Source: Deltaproteobacteria bacterium
Lineage (GTDB): Bacteria; Desulfobacterota; Desulfobacteria; Desulfobacterales; Desulfosarcinaceae
Reading direction: 5' to 3'
DNA: 64,000 bases
Assembly: GCA_021824175.1 (NCBI GenBank)
Contig: JAKALP010000014.1
Location: forward strand, 96,333 to 160,332
In this document: positions 46,581 through 54,535 of the stretch, piece by piece
How positions within the stretch are numbered: position 1 is the first letter of the stretch
Layout of the letters: each line of letters begins with the position of its first letter
Program-made: the position numbers and the translations under genes
Notes under the pieces: generated by a model
Seen by the model: only the letters and a program-made list of their open reading frames with translations
The model's database searches: none
Told to the model about the DNA's origin: nothing

Positions 46581-46883
46581 ATGCGCGAGCCTGAGCTTCC
46601 GATAACCACGAATATCTCGGACGACGAGCGAAATGATCTGGAGCAGATGATGGGGGAGTTCCAGCAGGCTCAGAAACCCGCATCTTCAAATCCAGTCACC
46701 ATGCGCCAAGAGATCGATATGTTAAAAGACCGTATGACATATCTAACCAATATGTGTGTTTCCCTCGAACGCAGTATCAAACCGTTGCATGAAGTGATTC
46801 GATTGAATATAGAAAAATGCGAAATATTGAACCAGCGCATTAACACCATTATTGAATCGTTGCGTGCAGGAGAATCGCTGTGA
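46581..46883 (+). CDS. Hypothetical 100-residue coiled-coil protein
   Basis: Starts two bases after the AMIN gene stop and overlaps the next gene by 4 bp, so it is embedded in the operon. Residues 15-35 are acidic and residues 40-97 form a heptad-like helix ('MRQEIDMLKDRMTYLTNMCV', 'LHEVIRLNIEKCEILNQRI'). There is no signal peptide or membrane segment. I do not recognise a family. The tight packing suggests a structural partner of the adjacent AMIN or PilZ protein. Confidence 0.7.
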   Translation: MREPELPITTNISDDERNDLEQMMGEFQQAQKPASSNPVTMRQEIDMLKDRMTYLTNMCVSLERSIKPLHEVIRLNIEKCEILNQRINTIIESLRAGESL

Positions 46884-48076
46884 CATTGAAGTTTGCATTT
46901 ACCTCCGCCGGAGATCCAAAGAGCAGTATTATGCAGCGCATCCTCGATGGAACACTGGCTGTGCGTTCTCCCGAAGAACTCAAGGAAGTATTGGACATTT
47001 ATCCGGAAGATCCCTTTTTGCATCGCAAATATGCCGATCTGCTTCAACAGGCGAAGCGCGCTGATGAAGCTGCGGCGGCCTATAATGAAGCTGCAAAGCT
47101 TTTCATACTCAATGGCATGAATTTGCAGGCCGTCGTGGCCAAAATTCTCCAATGGCGTATTCAGAATACCAATCACGATCAGGGCCGCGCTTTTCATCGT
47201 TTACTCCGCAAAGAAGGCCACACCCAAACACCTTTGCAGCACTTTTGGGCCAATATGACCTACCCCGAATTGGTGGCGGTCATGCGGCGAATGGTGCGAA
47301 TGCAACTGCCAGCGAGTAGAACGATAACACGCGCGGATGAACCGGCGGAGAATCTCTTTTTCGTGGTCTTCGGCACGCTGTACGAAATGCCATCCCCCGA
47401 GTGTGTGAGCGAGGCAAAACTGGCCGGTCTGGAAATAGAGCCCGCACTACTAGGCCCCAATGATATCTTCGGGGATATTTTCCCTTTGAACAAAAATACG
47501 GTCAATGATGCGGAAATCCGCACCGCTACGGATGTGGAGTTGATCCGAATTACGAAACCCGTTCTGATTGAGTTATGCCAAAAATATCCTGGCATCGAAA
47601 AGATACTATCGGAGATCAGAAAGCCGGAAAATCGTGAAAACTGCGACCGCCCCTGGCAGACCGTAAGACGCGCCATGCGTTTTGGCCTGCCGACCAAAAC
47701 GGAAATCACCTGTCCAGCAGCTGACAGCAGTCAAAAACATTGGCACCACTCAGGTATTGCGTTGGATCTTTCACTGGGCGGCATGTGCGTGGATTTGGCC
47801 GATGCGCCTCTGCCAAGCATTAAAAAGGGACTCAAGGGCCGGCCAGTGAAAATCAAGCTTGACTTGCTCAATGATGTGGCGGTTTTGAACCTGACAGGTA
47901 AAGTAGTCTGGGAAAAACGCCAGAAAAAAGCGGAAGGGCCTTTCACGCTCATCGGTATCCGATTCGATACCCTCAACGCCATGGACCGCGATATGCTCAA
48001 CGAGTATTGTTCCGGTAGCGTAGGTGAACAAAACCTATTGTGGGGCCTATGGGACATGATGGTGAAACCCGATTGA
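46880..48076 (+). CDS. TPR / cyclic-nucleotide-binding-like / PilZ three-domain protein
   Basis: 398 residues from GTG 46880 (AGGAG upstream). Residues 30-85 form a TPR-like helical pair ('FLHRKYADLLQQAKRADEAAAAYNEAA'). Residues about 120-250 resemble a CNB domain ('PASRTITRADEPAENLFFVVFGTL', 'LGPNDIFGDIFPL'), but the phosphate-binding Arg-x-Ala signature is replaced by N-D-A-E, so cNMP binding is doubtful. Residues about 265-390 are a PilZ domain with an R-R-A-M-R segment and 'ALDLSLGGMCVDL' (D-x-S-x-x-G), able to bind c-di-GMP. It overlaps both neighbours and probably relays c-di-GMP levels to the MinD-type ATPase. Confidence 0.8.
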   Translation: MTLKFAFTSAGDPKSSIMQRILDGTLAVRSPEELKEVLDIYPEDPFLHRKYADLLQQAKRADEAAAAYNEAAKLFILNGMNLQAVVAKILQWRIQNTNHDQGRAFHRLLRKEGHTQTPLQHFWANMTYPELVAVMRRMVRMQLPASRTITRADEPAENLFFVVFGTLYEMPSPECVSEAKLAGLEIEPALLGPNDIFGDIFPLNKNTVNDAEIRTATDVELIRITKPVLIELCQKYPGIEKILSEIRKPENRENCDRPWQTVRRAMRFGLPTKTEITCPAADSSQKHWHHSGIALDLSLGGMCVDLADAPLPSIKKGLKGRPVKIKLDLLNDVAVLNLTGKVVWEKRQKKAEGPFTLIGIRFDTLNAMDRDMLNEYCSGSVGEQNLLWGLWDMMVKPD

Positions 48077-49041
48077 ACCAAAACCTCGAACTGAATCATC
48101 ATCCTAAAAACATGCAAACGGATCAATTTCCCAAACATCATCCTGGAATATGGGCGGTCGGCGGCGGCAAAGGCGGCGTAGGTAAAAGCGTTATCAGTTT
48201 GCTGCTATCTCTGGCCCTATCCCGCTGTGGCCAAAGAACCGTATTGGTGGATGCCGATTTAGGCGGCGCCAATCTACATACCCTGATGGGCATTAAAACC
48301 CCGGCAAGAACCCTTAACGATTATTTGACCCGCAAATATGAAACATTGGAAGAGGTTTGCATTCGTACGGATATAAAGAACCTCGAATTGATTTGCGGCG
48401 CCAGTGAAATCCTATCCTTTGCCAACCCCCTATTTGCTCAAAAAACCAAAATGGCCCAAAGCATTCTGAATTTGGCCGTGGATCATGTGGTTCTAGATCT
48501 GGGGGCTGGCGCAAGCTACAATGTCTTGGATTTTTACCTCATTGCCAAATACCCCGTGGTTGTGCTCACGCCCCAGCCCACTTCCATTCACAATGCCTAT
48601 GGGTTTGTGCGGAACACCGTCTACCGCAGACTAAGTCGGTATGTCAGCCAGAAGCCTTCACTGCAAGAGATAGTTCAAAAGGCCATGGACCCCAAAAATA
48701 ATAATCAGATGCGAACCATCTCCGATTTATTTGCTACCGTACGTAAATCCCATGGCGAAAAAGTTGCATTCTACCTCACCAAAACCATCGCCAAATTCAG
48801 ACCGTTACTGATTACCAATATGGCCCGCAACCCTAAGGATGGGAATGCCAGCCGGATCGTTCAAATGGTGGCGGAGAAATATCTAACGTTGGAAGCCCAG
48901 GAATTGGGAGCAATGGAGTATGATCCCCTGCTCGAAGAGATGATTAATAAGATGATCCCTCTGTCCGAGCTGCCCAAATACAGCAGGTCCAATCTCACCG
49001 CGGACCGCATCGTTCAAAAGCTGATTGGTTGCACCCCGTGA
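48049..49041 (+). CDS. MinD/ParA-type (FlhG-like) P-loop ATPase
   Basis: About 330 residues. The start is uncertain (GTG 48040, ATG 48049 or ATG 48112); an upstream start overlaps the PilZ gene by about 28 bp. The deviant Walker A 'GGGKGGVGKSVIS' carries both Lys residues of the MinD/ParA superfamily. 'RTVLVDADLGGANLHTLMG' is the switch strand and 'HVVLDLGAGASYNVLDFYLI' the Walker B region (with 'DLGAG' as in FlhG/FleN). No DNA-binding domain is present, so a role in placing a surface machine is more likely than plasmid partition. No amphipathic C-terminal helix like MinD is evident. Confidence 0.88.
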   Translation: MGHDGETRLNQNLELNHHPKNMQTDQFPKHHPGIWAVGGGKGGVGKSVISLLLSLALSRCGQRTVLVDADLGGANLHTLMGIKTPARTLNDYLTRKYETLEEVCIRTDIKNLELICGASEILSFANPLFAQKTKMAQSILNLAVDHVVLDLGAGASYNVLDFYLIAKYPVVVLTPQPTSIHNAYGFVRNTVYRRLSRYVSQKPSLQEIVQKAMDPKNNNQMRTISDLFATVRKSHGEKVAFYLTKTIAKFRPLLITNMARNPKDGNASRIVQMVAEKYLTLEAQELGAMEYDPLLEEMINKMIPLSELPKYSRSNLTADRIVQKLIGCTP

Positions 49042-49057
49042 CCATGAGCCCCATTAT

Positions 49058-49651
49058 CTAAAATATCTTAGCAATCAGGGTATTGATGATTTCGCGCTGG
49101 TAGTGGGTGATATTTTCATATTGCACCCCTATGCCATCAGGGTAGATTTGGGTAACACGGCCCTTGACTTTGAATGGCATTAACTCAGTGGCTTCCCCCA
49201 GGGTAAAACATAGGGCCACCTCCTGATTTTGTTCAAAGCCATCAGCGGTTTCGATAAAAACGCCATCAGCACTGATATCACGAATGCAACTGCGGTAGGC
49301 CTTACCTTTAGCAGCAAAATCTACGAGCAAAAAGCAATCCAGGCGAGGATATTCTCGTACCCATTTCAAACCCGGCTTATCTAGAAATGCCAGACGATCG
49401 AGAAGCGTATTTCGGTTCAACTGGTTGATTAATACAAATATGCGAGCGATAATCATTTGCCGTCTTATCGCTTCGTTCTTTTCACTGGGCAATCGGGAAA
49501 GAATGTCATCCTGCCGTTCAATGGCGTTGGCTGTTTTTTCTTCCAATGCTTCCAGAATCGAATGCAGCTCCGGCTCCATCATTTTGTAAATGGATACGGC
49601 CAGACGTAGAACGATGGTATGCTTCTCGATCTGCTCCATTGTATAAGCCAT
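49058..49651 (-). CDS. PilZ domain protein with helical N-terminal region
   Basis: 197 residues; AAGGAG precedes the ATG. Residues 1-90 are helical and charged ('EQIEKHTIVLRLAVSIYKMM', 'NAIERQDDILSRLP'). Residues 95-195 form a PilZ domain with R-E-Y-P-R, the c-di-GMP-binding arginine motif, and 'IRDISADGVFIET' (D-x-S-x-x-G). It faces the MinD-type ATPase gene tail to tail with a 16-bp gap. Together with the TPR-PilZ protein, this puts two likely c-di-GMP effectors on either side of one ATPase. Confidence 0.88.
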   Translation of the reverse strand: MAYTMEQIEKHTIVLRLAVSIYKMMEPELHSILEALEEKTANAIERQDDILSRLPSEKNEAIRRQMIIARIFVLINQLNRNTLLDRLAFLDKPGLKWVREYPRLDCFLLVDFAAKGKAYRSCIRDISADGVFIETADGFEQNQEVALCFTLGEATELMPFKVKGRVTQIYPDGIGVQYENITHYQREIINTLIAKIF

Positions 49652-50213
49652 AGCACGGGCTCCTTTTCCTATCGAATGCGGTTGGAAAGTTAGCTGTGAG
49701 GCACGATCCTAAGTGGAGGTCATTCGAACTTTTTATCCTCCATCACCATCTTCGATTCAATAACAAGTGAACGCCGTAGTTTAACAAAATATTCATCAGA
49801 TTGTAGATTCAATCGCGACAGATGGCAAAAACCAAATTGTTCCAATGATTTTCAACAGCAAAAACTTTTAAGTCTATCCATATCGCACAGTTGCACATAA
49901 AATCAAGCTCCCACTCAGGCAAGATATGCCACCGAGGCAACACAGTCGGCACTCTTTTTATTTGACACTAATGCCTGAATTTTTTATAGTTCTTTGAACT
50001 AATAGGTTATTCTGGGTGTAATGCGAAGTGGATTTGTTTAGGGCCGGTATATATCCCATGCGCAAATTATGACATCGGGTTGGGAAGAGGCGCAACACCC
50101 CTTCTGAAGCGAGTTCATGAAGAGAATAACCGCGGGCTACAGAAGGAGTCCAATTCCCCGGCATTCCGGCGCGTCCAAAAAATCGCCAACTCATTCCTAA
50201 AGGAGGAAGATCT
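49652..50213 (+). other. 562-bp regulatory gap between the divergent PilZ and Roadblock genes
   Basis: No gene is convincing here. The AT-rich part (49740-50000) contains the promoter at 49962-49990. The remaining ~215 bp would be a 5' leader of the Roadblock/MglA transcript. It holds some short inverted repeats, but I recognise no riboswitch (no GEMM-type c-di-GMP aptamer core was seen). The - strand frame at 49958-50194 is composition-poor and has no ribosome site. Confidence 0.5.
49962..49990 (+). promoter_or_regulatory. Sigma70-type promoter for the Roadblock/MglA operon
   Basis: TTGACA at 49962-49967 and TATAGT at 49985-49990 are separated by exactly 17 bp. This is a near-consensus match (12 positions, one mismatch). 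Transcription would start near 49997, giving a leader of about 215 nt before TTG 50214. Confidence 0.75.
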
Positions 50214-50618
50214 TTGTCCTATATACTCGATCAAGAACAGTTGGATGGAATTGAAGAGGTCTTGCAAAAGGACTTGATGGACCTAGGGCTCAAATGTGTC
50301 ATCCTTATCGATATGGCGGGAAACATTATCGCCAATCTTGATAACGGCCAAGTCGGGCATGACGTTTATTCCCTGGCCGCCCTAGCGGCGGGCAACTTCG
50401 GAGCGGTGTGCGCCATGGCCGCAATCATCGGCGAAGACGATTTCGCGCTGCTCTTTCACAAAGGCAAGAACGAAAACATCCATTTCAGCAAAGTCCTGGA
50501 TGATTTCTTGCTCGTGACCATCTTCGGCAACGATGTCTCTCTTGGGTATCTGCGTTTAAAGGTCGACGAATCTATCAGCAAGATCAGTAAGATTTTCGAA
50601 ACGACCAAAAAGGTCTGA
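50214..50618 (+). CDS. Roadblock/LC7 (MglB-like) protein
   Basis: 134 residues from TTG 50214, set by AAAGGAGGAAGAT immediately upstream. The Roadblock fold is visible: 'LDGIEEVLQKDLMDLGLKCVIL', 'IDMAGNIIANLDNG', 'YSLAALAAGNFGAVCAMAAIIG' and 'LLVTIFGNDVSLGYLRLKVDE'. MglB-like proteins act as GTPase-activating proteins or effectors for MglA, the product of the next gene 65 bp downstream. Acting with the GTPase it would set cell poles or control type IV pili or gliding-like machines. Confidence 0.88.
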   Translation: MSYILDQEQLDGIEEVLQKDLMDLGLKCVILIDMAGNIIANLDNGQVGHDVYSLAALAAGNFGAVCAMAAIIGEDDFALLFHKGKNENIHFSKVLDDFLLVTIFGNDVSLGYLRLKVDESISKISKIFETTKKV

Positions 50619-50683
50619 CGGTTTGTGTTCGTTCCGTAACAGTCACCTGCTGATTGAGACAACCCTTAAACGAGGATGCCCGC

Positions 50684-51292
50684 GTGGCGGTTATTAATAT
50701 TCGCAAAAAGGAAGTCCAGGTCAAGATTGTGTACGTCGGGCCAGGGCGTGGTGGTAAAACCACCAATCTGGAATACCTTTTCGGAGCGGTGCGACACCGT
50801 ATTCAGTCGGATATGGTGAGCATCAAGACCCATGGAGACCGCACTCTTTTTTTCGATTTTCTTCCCTTTGATTTGGGCCAGATTCAAGGGTACATGGTCA
50901 AGACTCAGCTTTACACCGTGCCGGGACAGGTCAAATATAATGCCACCCGCAAACTGGTGCTCAAAGGAGTTGACGGGGTCGTGTTCGTGGCCGACTCTAT
51001 GGAAGTAATGCGCGATAAAAACATTGCTTCCCTGGAAAACCTGAAAGAGAATCTGGCATTTTACGATCTTGATCTCTACAACAAATTTCCCATTGTCATG
51101 CAGTATAACAAGCGGGATTTGGCCGAACAGGGTGTCCCGATTTTGACCATAGAAACTCTAGAACAAGATTTAAATTCAAAGTTGAAAGCGCCCTATTTCG
51201 AAGCCAGCGCACTCAGCGGCCACAATGTGATTGCCACGGTAAAGAAAGCCATAACCATGACAGTCGTCTCTCTGCAAGATCACTTCACATAG
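50684..51292 (+). CDS. mglA: MglA-like small GTPase
   Basis: 202 residues from GTG 50684 (GAGG 8 bp upstream); a TTG-start frame at 50654 is less likely. The P-loop is G19-P-G-R-G-G-K25-T in 'GPGRGGKTTN', the hallmark of MglA. The switch 2 segment is 'YTVPGQVKYNATRKLVLKGVD', the G4 motif is 'NKRDL' and G5 'EASAL'. Bacterial MglA switches between GTP and GDP forms to mark the leading pole. The position of the MglB-like gene just upstream matches the mglBA order of Myxococcus and relatives. Confidence 0.93.
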   Translation: MAVINIRKKEVQVKIVYVGPGRGGKTTNLEYLFGAVRHRIQSDMVSIKTHGDRTLFFDFLPFDLGQIQGYMVKTQLYTVPGQVKYNATRKLVLKGVDGVVFVADSMEVMRDKNIASLENLKENLAFYDLDLYNKFPIVMQYNKRDLAEQGVPILTIETLEQDLNSKLKAPYFEASALSGHNVIATVKKAITMTVVSLQDHFT

Positions 51293-51302
51293 GAGGTCGG
51301 TA

Positions 51303-51926
51303 TTGGATAAATCAGCCAAATCAAAAATGGTCAACGATCTTGAGAATCGATTGGATGATTTTTTTGGAGGCGAGGCCAAAGCACCAGCTGCACCTCCAAC
51401 CGCCCAATACTCCATTGAAAAGCTCAAATCCGCGGTATTGTCCATTGATTGGGAAATTACAGATCAATGCCTGACCGAGTTAATCACCGAAACGGAGGCG
51501 CTGCTGCCCCATTTCGAAGAAGATCCGATCACGCATGCTTTGTTGCGCATGCTGCGAGCGTTGGCGCGCTATATCCGCAAGCGCAAAGCGCAATCCCATC
51601 AAGATGCCATCAAGCGCGTGATGTCAGTCTTTACTAGTTTTGAAACCCTGGCCAATGATAAGCAAATGGATGAACAGCAGAAGAAAAAAATCGTGGCGAG
51701 GGAAATTCAAGCATTTAAAAAACTTAAAGAACAAGTCGAAGGCCAAGGCGCTGCCGCTGCGGGCCGAGGCGGCAAACCAACAACGGACTTGTCGGCTCTT
51801 TTGGAACATCAGCAGTTCAAGCAAGTCATGAACGCCGTCGAAGAACGGATCAACGCCGAAGTTAAAGCGCTAAAAGTGCAAGTGCAGACCCTTCAGAAGG
51901 AACTGGATTCCTTACGCAAAGCTTAA
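51303..51926 (+). CDS. Hypothetical coiled-coil protein of the mglBA operon
   Basis: 207 residues from TTG 51303 with AGGAGGT upstream, just 10 bp after mglA. The start 'DKSAKSKMVNDLENRLDDFFG' is followed by a Pro/Ala linker, a helical middle ('ITDQCLTELITETEALLPHF', 'LLRMLRALARYIRKRKAQS') and a C-terminal coiled coil ('MNAVEERINAEVKALKVQVQ'). No membrane part. I do not recognise a family. It probably works with the GTPase, perhaps as an effector or scaffold. Confidence 0.75.
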   Translation: MDKSAKSKMVNDLENRLDDFFGGEAKAPAAPPTAQYSIEKLKSAVLSIDWEITDQCLTELITETEALLPHFEEDPITHALLRMLRALARYIRKRKAQSHQDAIKRVMSVFTSFETLANDKQMDEQQKKKIVAREIQAFKKLKEQVEGQGAAAAGRGGKPTTDLSALLEHQQFKQVMNAVEERINAEVKALKVQVQTLQKELDSLRKA

Positions 51927-51994
51927 TTTCAATTCTTGAGCCGCTGCCGGATTTGGCGGGCCTCACGAATTGTAGTCCTTATTTGTTCGACCAT

Positions 51995-52018
51995 AGCCGC
52001 CCATTGGGGCGGCTTTTT
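51995..52018. terminator. Rho-independent terminator of the mglBA operon
   Basis: AGCCGCCC (51995-52002) and GGGCGGCT (52007-52014) pair exactly around ATTG, followed by TTTT and GTTTATT. It stops the + strand operon; the - strand gene ade ends at 52021. Confidence 0.88.
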
Positions 52019-52020
52019 GT

Positions 52021-53745
52021 TTATTCAAGGAATAACTGCACGATCGCGAATTTCTCCACATCCACCAATCCCCTGTCTGTGATCTTTAAGGCTGGGATAA
52101 CCGGCAGAGCCATGAAACTCAGGGTCATAAAAGGATCGGGCAACCGACATCCCAGCCGGCGAGCGGCTTGCAGAACATCTTCCAACTCGCGCTGGACCGC
52201 TGCCATGGGCTGATCGGACATCAAACCGGCTAGGGGCAAGGGCAAACGGGCGCTGAGGATGCCGTTTTCTACCACCACCAATCCGCCTCCCATGGTTGCT
52301 AATTCCGAAACAGCCGCCTGCATATCCTGGTCGCTGCATCCCACCACGATGATATTATGGGAATCATGGGCCACCGAGGAAGCCAGAGCACCGCGTTGTA
52401 GGCCAAACCCGCGGATAAACCCGAGCCCGGCACGCCCTGTGCCATGATGCCTCTCGATCACGGCGATCTTTAAAAGATCGCGCCGTGGGTCTGATTCGGC
52501 ATTTCCCTCGATCACGAAAGGCTCATCAATACTGCTGCCAGTGATGATTTGATGGGCCCGTGATTCAATGACCCTCACCCGAGGCCCTTGCGCTGGGATA
52601 CGCAAATTGAGGCGTTCCAATGGCACCCTCATCGCCGATGGAACAGTCACTGCCTTTTCTGGGAAGTTCTCATTTAGTAGTTGACCGTCCTGAGCCACCA
52701 AGCGGCCTCGACAATAAACTTGACGAACTACCGGATCGCTCAGGTCATCCAATATGGCAAAGTCCGCCCATCGGCCAGGGGCAACAGCCCCAACATCATT
52801 TACTCGGAAATATTCGGCGGGATTTAAAGTGGCTATCTGGATTGCGATAAGGGGATCGACTCCGGCGCGCACGGCGCGGCGCAGCATTTGATCGATATGT
52901 CCATGGCCGAGAAGGTCTTGTGGGTGGCGATCATCGGTGCACCACATCATACGGCGTGCGGTTTGGGGCGTGATGATTGGCAGTAATTGATCGAGATTGC
53001 GGGCCCCCGTGCCCTCGCGAATCATGATGTGCATGCCCATGGACAATTTTTCTTCTGCTTCCTGGGTCGAAGTACATTCGTGGTCGCTGGCAATGCCGGG
53101 AAGCAAATAGGCACTCAATCCGCGTCCCGAAAGACCAGGGGCATGACCATCGAGAGGTTTACCGGCCCTTTTCATGAGGGCGATTTTGGCCAAAACCCGC
53201 TCATCGGAGAAGATCACGCCGGGGAAGTTCATCATCTCCGCCAGGGCCACGATGCGGGGGTGCTGCACATAGGCCGATAGCGCGGATGCATCCAAGTTCG
53301 CGCCGGAGGTTTCCATATGCGTAGCCGGAACGCACGAGGGCAAGGTGAAGAAAAAGTGGACCGGCAGTTGTTCACTGGCCTCGAGCATATAATCGATTCC
53401 TGTTGTCCCCAACACATTGGCGATTTCGTGGGGGTCCGCCACCACCGCGGTAGTGCCGTGGGTCACTACTGCCTTGGCAAACTGGGCCGGCGCGACCATG
53501 GCGCTTTCGATGTGCACGTGCGCGTCGATAAAACCAGGGGCCAGAAAGCGGTTTTCCAAATCCACCTGAGTCAGGGCTTCGTAAGGACCAACCCCCACCA
53601 CGCGACCATCGGCCACCGCCACGTCGGTTTTTACTATCGTAGCGTTGAAGACATTAATCAGTCGCGCGTTGCGAAGCAGCAGATCGGCTGGTTGTTCCCC
53701 CCGGGCCACACTGCTCAACCTGGGAAACGTTGAGGCGGCTGTCAT
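52021..53745 (-). CDS. ade: Adenine deaminase
   Basis: 574 residues with GAGGAAG before the ATG. Metal-site blocks are intact: 'PGFIDAHVHIES', 'VVADPHEIANVLG', 'LDGHAPGLSG', 'SDHECTSTQEAEEKL' and 'MMWCTDDRHPQDLLGHGHID'. The C-terminal part has 'FIRGFGLQRGALASSVAHDSHNI', as in Bacillus AdeC. It hydrolyses adenine to hypoxanthine and ammonia. The purine genes at 54518-58094 lie on the same strand but are separated by the HAD gene, so this one may have its own promoter. Confidence 0.96.
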   Translation of the reverse strand: MTAASTFPRLSSVARGEQPADLLLRNARLINVFNATIVKTDVAVADGRVVGVGPYEALTQVDLENRFLAPGFIDAHVHIESAMVAPAQFAKAVVTHGTTAVVADPHEIANVLGTTGIDYMLEASEQLPVHFFFTLPSCVPATHMETSGANLDASALSAYVQHPRIVALAEMMNFPGVIFSDERVLAKIALMKRAGKPLDGHAPGLSGRGLSAYLLPGIASDHECTSTQEAEEKLSMGMHIMIREGTGARNLDQLLPIITPQTARRMMWCTDDRHPQDLLGHGHIDQMLRRAVRAGVDPLIAIQIATLNPAEYFRVNDVGAVAPGRWADFAILDDLSDPVVRQVYCRGRLVAQDGQLLNENFPEKAVTVPSAMRVPLERLNLRIPAQGPRVRVIESRAHQIITGSSIDEPFVIEGNAESDPRRDLLKIAVIERHHGTGRAGLGFIRGFGLQRGALASSVAHDSHNIIVVGCSDQDMQAAVSELATMGGGLVVVENGILSARLPLPLAGLMSDQPMAAVQRELEDVLQAARRLGCRLPDPFMTLSFMALPVIPALKITDRGLVDVEKFAIVQLFLE

Positions 53746-53878
53746 GACACTTCCTCTTTAAGATTGGATGGTTGACGATTAAGCTTGAGGGATCTATAAA
53801 CTGCTGATCATCGACACTCAAGACACTGAAATTGAATTCTATTTTTATAATTTTATCCTAATAACACATAGAGCGAAT

Positions 53879-54535
53879 ATGGTCCGAGCATTATTATGGG
53901 ACAACGACGGTGTGCTGGTGGATTCGGAAACACTCTTTTTCGAAACCACTCAGTCGGTATTTTTCTCCTTTGGCTTGAAGCTCGATGATAGCCTTTGGCG
54001 CGACCGCTATCTTGGGCGGGGTGCACACAGCGTGGATATTGCCCAAATGTTGGGGGCCACGGCTCAAAAAGCCCATGAAGTAGTGGCGCATCGCAACATG
54101 GTTTTTTGGCAACGGCTGGAACAACCCGTGGCCCTTCGGCCCTCCATTGCCCAAACCCTTGCCAAACTTCACTCTCTTTTCCGTATGGGAGTAGTCACCA
54201 GCGCCCCCAGGCGGCAGTTCGATCTGCTCCATGCCCATACCGGTCTCCGGGATTACTTCGAGTGCATTATCACGGCCGATGATTGTTCCAAGATCAAACC
54301 CGATCCGGAACCCTATTTCACCGCTTTGCAATGTATGGGATTACCCCCTGAAGAGTGCTTGGCCATTGAGGATTCTCCGCGGGGGTTGGCATCGGCGGCC
54401 GCAGCCGGTATCCGCTGTGTGGTCATCCAAACCGCGCTGACCGATTTATCTGCCTGCGACCGAGCTTTTGCGATTATTGAAAACGCCCATGAGCTCGATA
54501 CGGTGCTCCAAACAATTTCACCGTCGGCCAATTGA
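53879..54535 (+). CDS. HAD-IA family phosphatase/phosphoglucomutase-like hydrolase
   Basis: 218 residues. Motif I is 'WDNDGVLVDSE' with nucleophile Asp and the N-D-G spacing of the beta-phosphoglucomutase subfamily. Motif II is 'GVVTSAPRRQFD' (Thr-Ser), the Lys of motif III is in 'CSKIKPDPEPY' and motif IV is 'AIEDSPRGLASAAAAGI'. The cap is helical (about residues 18-85). It may dephosphorylate a sugar or nucleotide phosphate, but specificity is unknown. It overlaps the opposite-strand mtaD gene by 18 bp at its 3' end. Confidence 0.88.
   Translation: MVRALLWDNDGVLVDSETLFFETTQSVFFSFGLKLDDSLWRDRYLGRGAHSVDIAQMLGATAQKAHEVVAHRNMVFWQRLEQPVALRPSIAQTLAKLHSLFRMGVVTSAPRRQFDLLHAHTGLRDYFECIITADDCSKIKPDPEPYFTALQCMGLPPEECLAIEDSPRGLASAAAAGIRCVVIQTALTDLSACDRAFAIIENAHELDTVLQTISPSAN

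Noticed and set aside
49958..50194. 78-codon reverse frame in the gap before the Roadblock gene
   Set aside because: No ribosome site, poor composition, and it overlaps a near-consensus promoter on the other strand.
49997..50213. Possible c-di-GMP riboswitch in the long leader
   Set aside because: I could not find the conserved GEMM core or a paired three-way junction; only scattered short repeats are visible.
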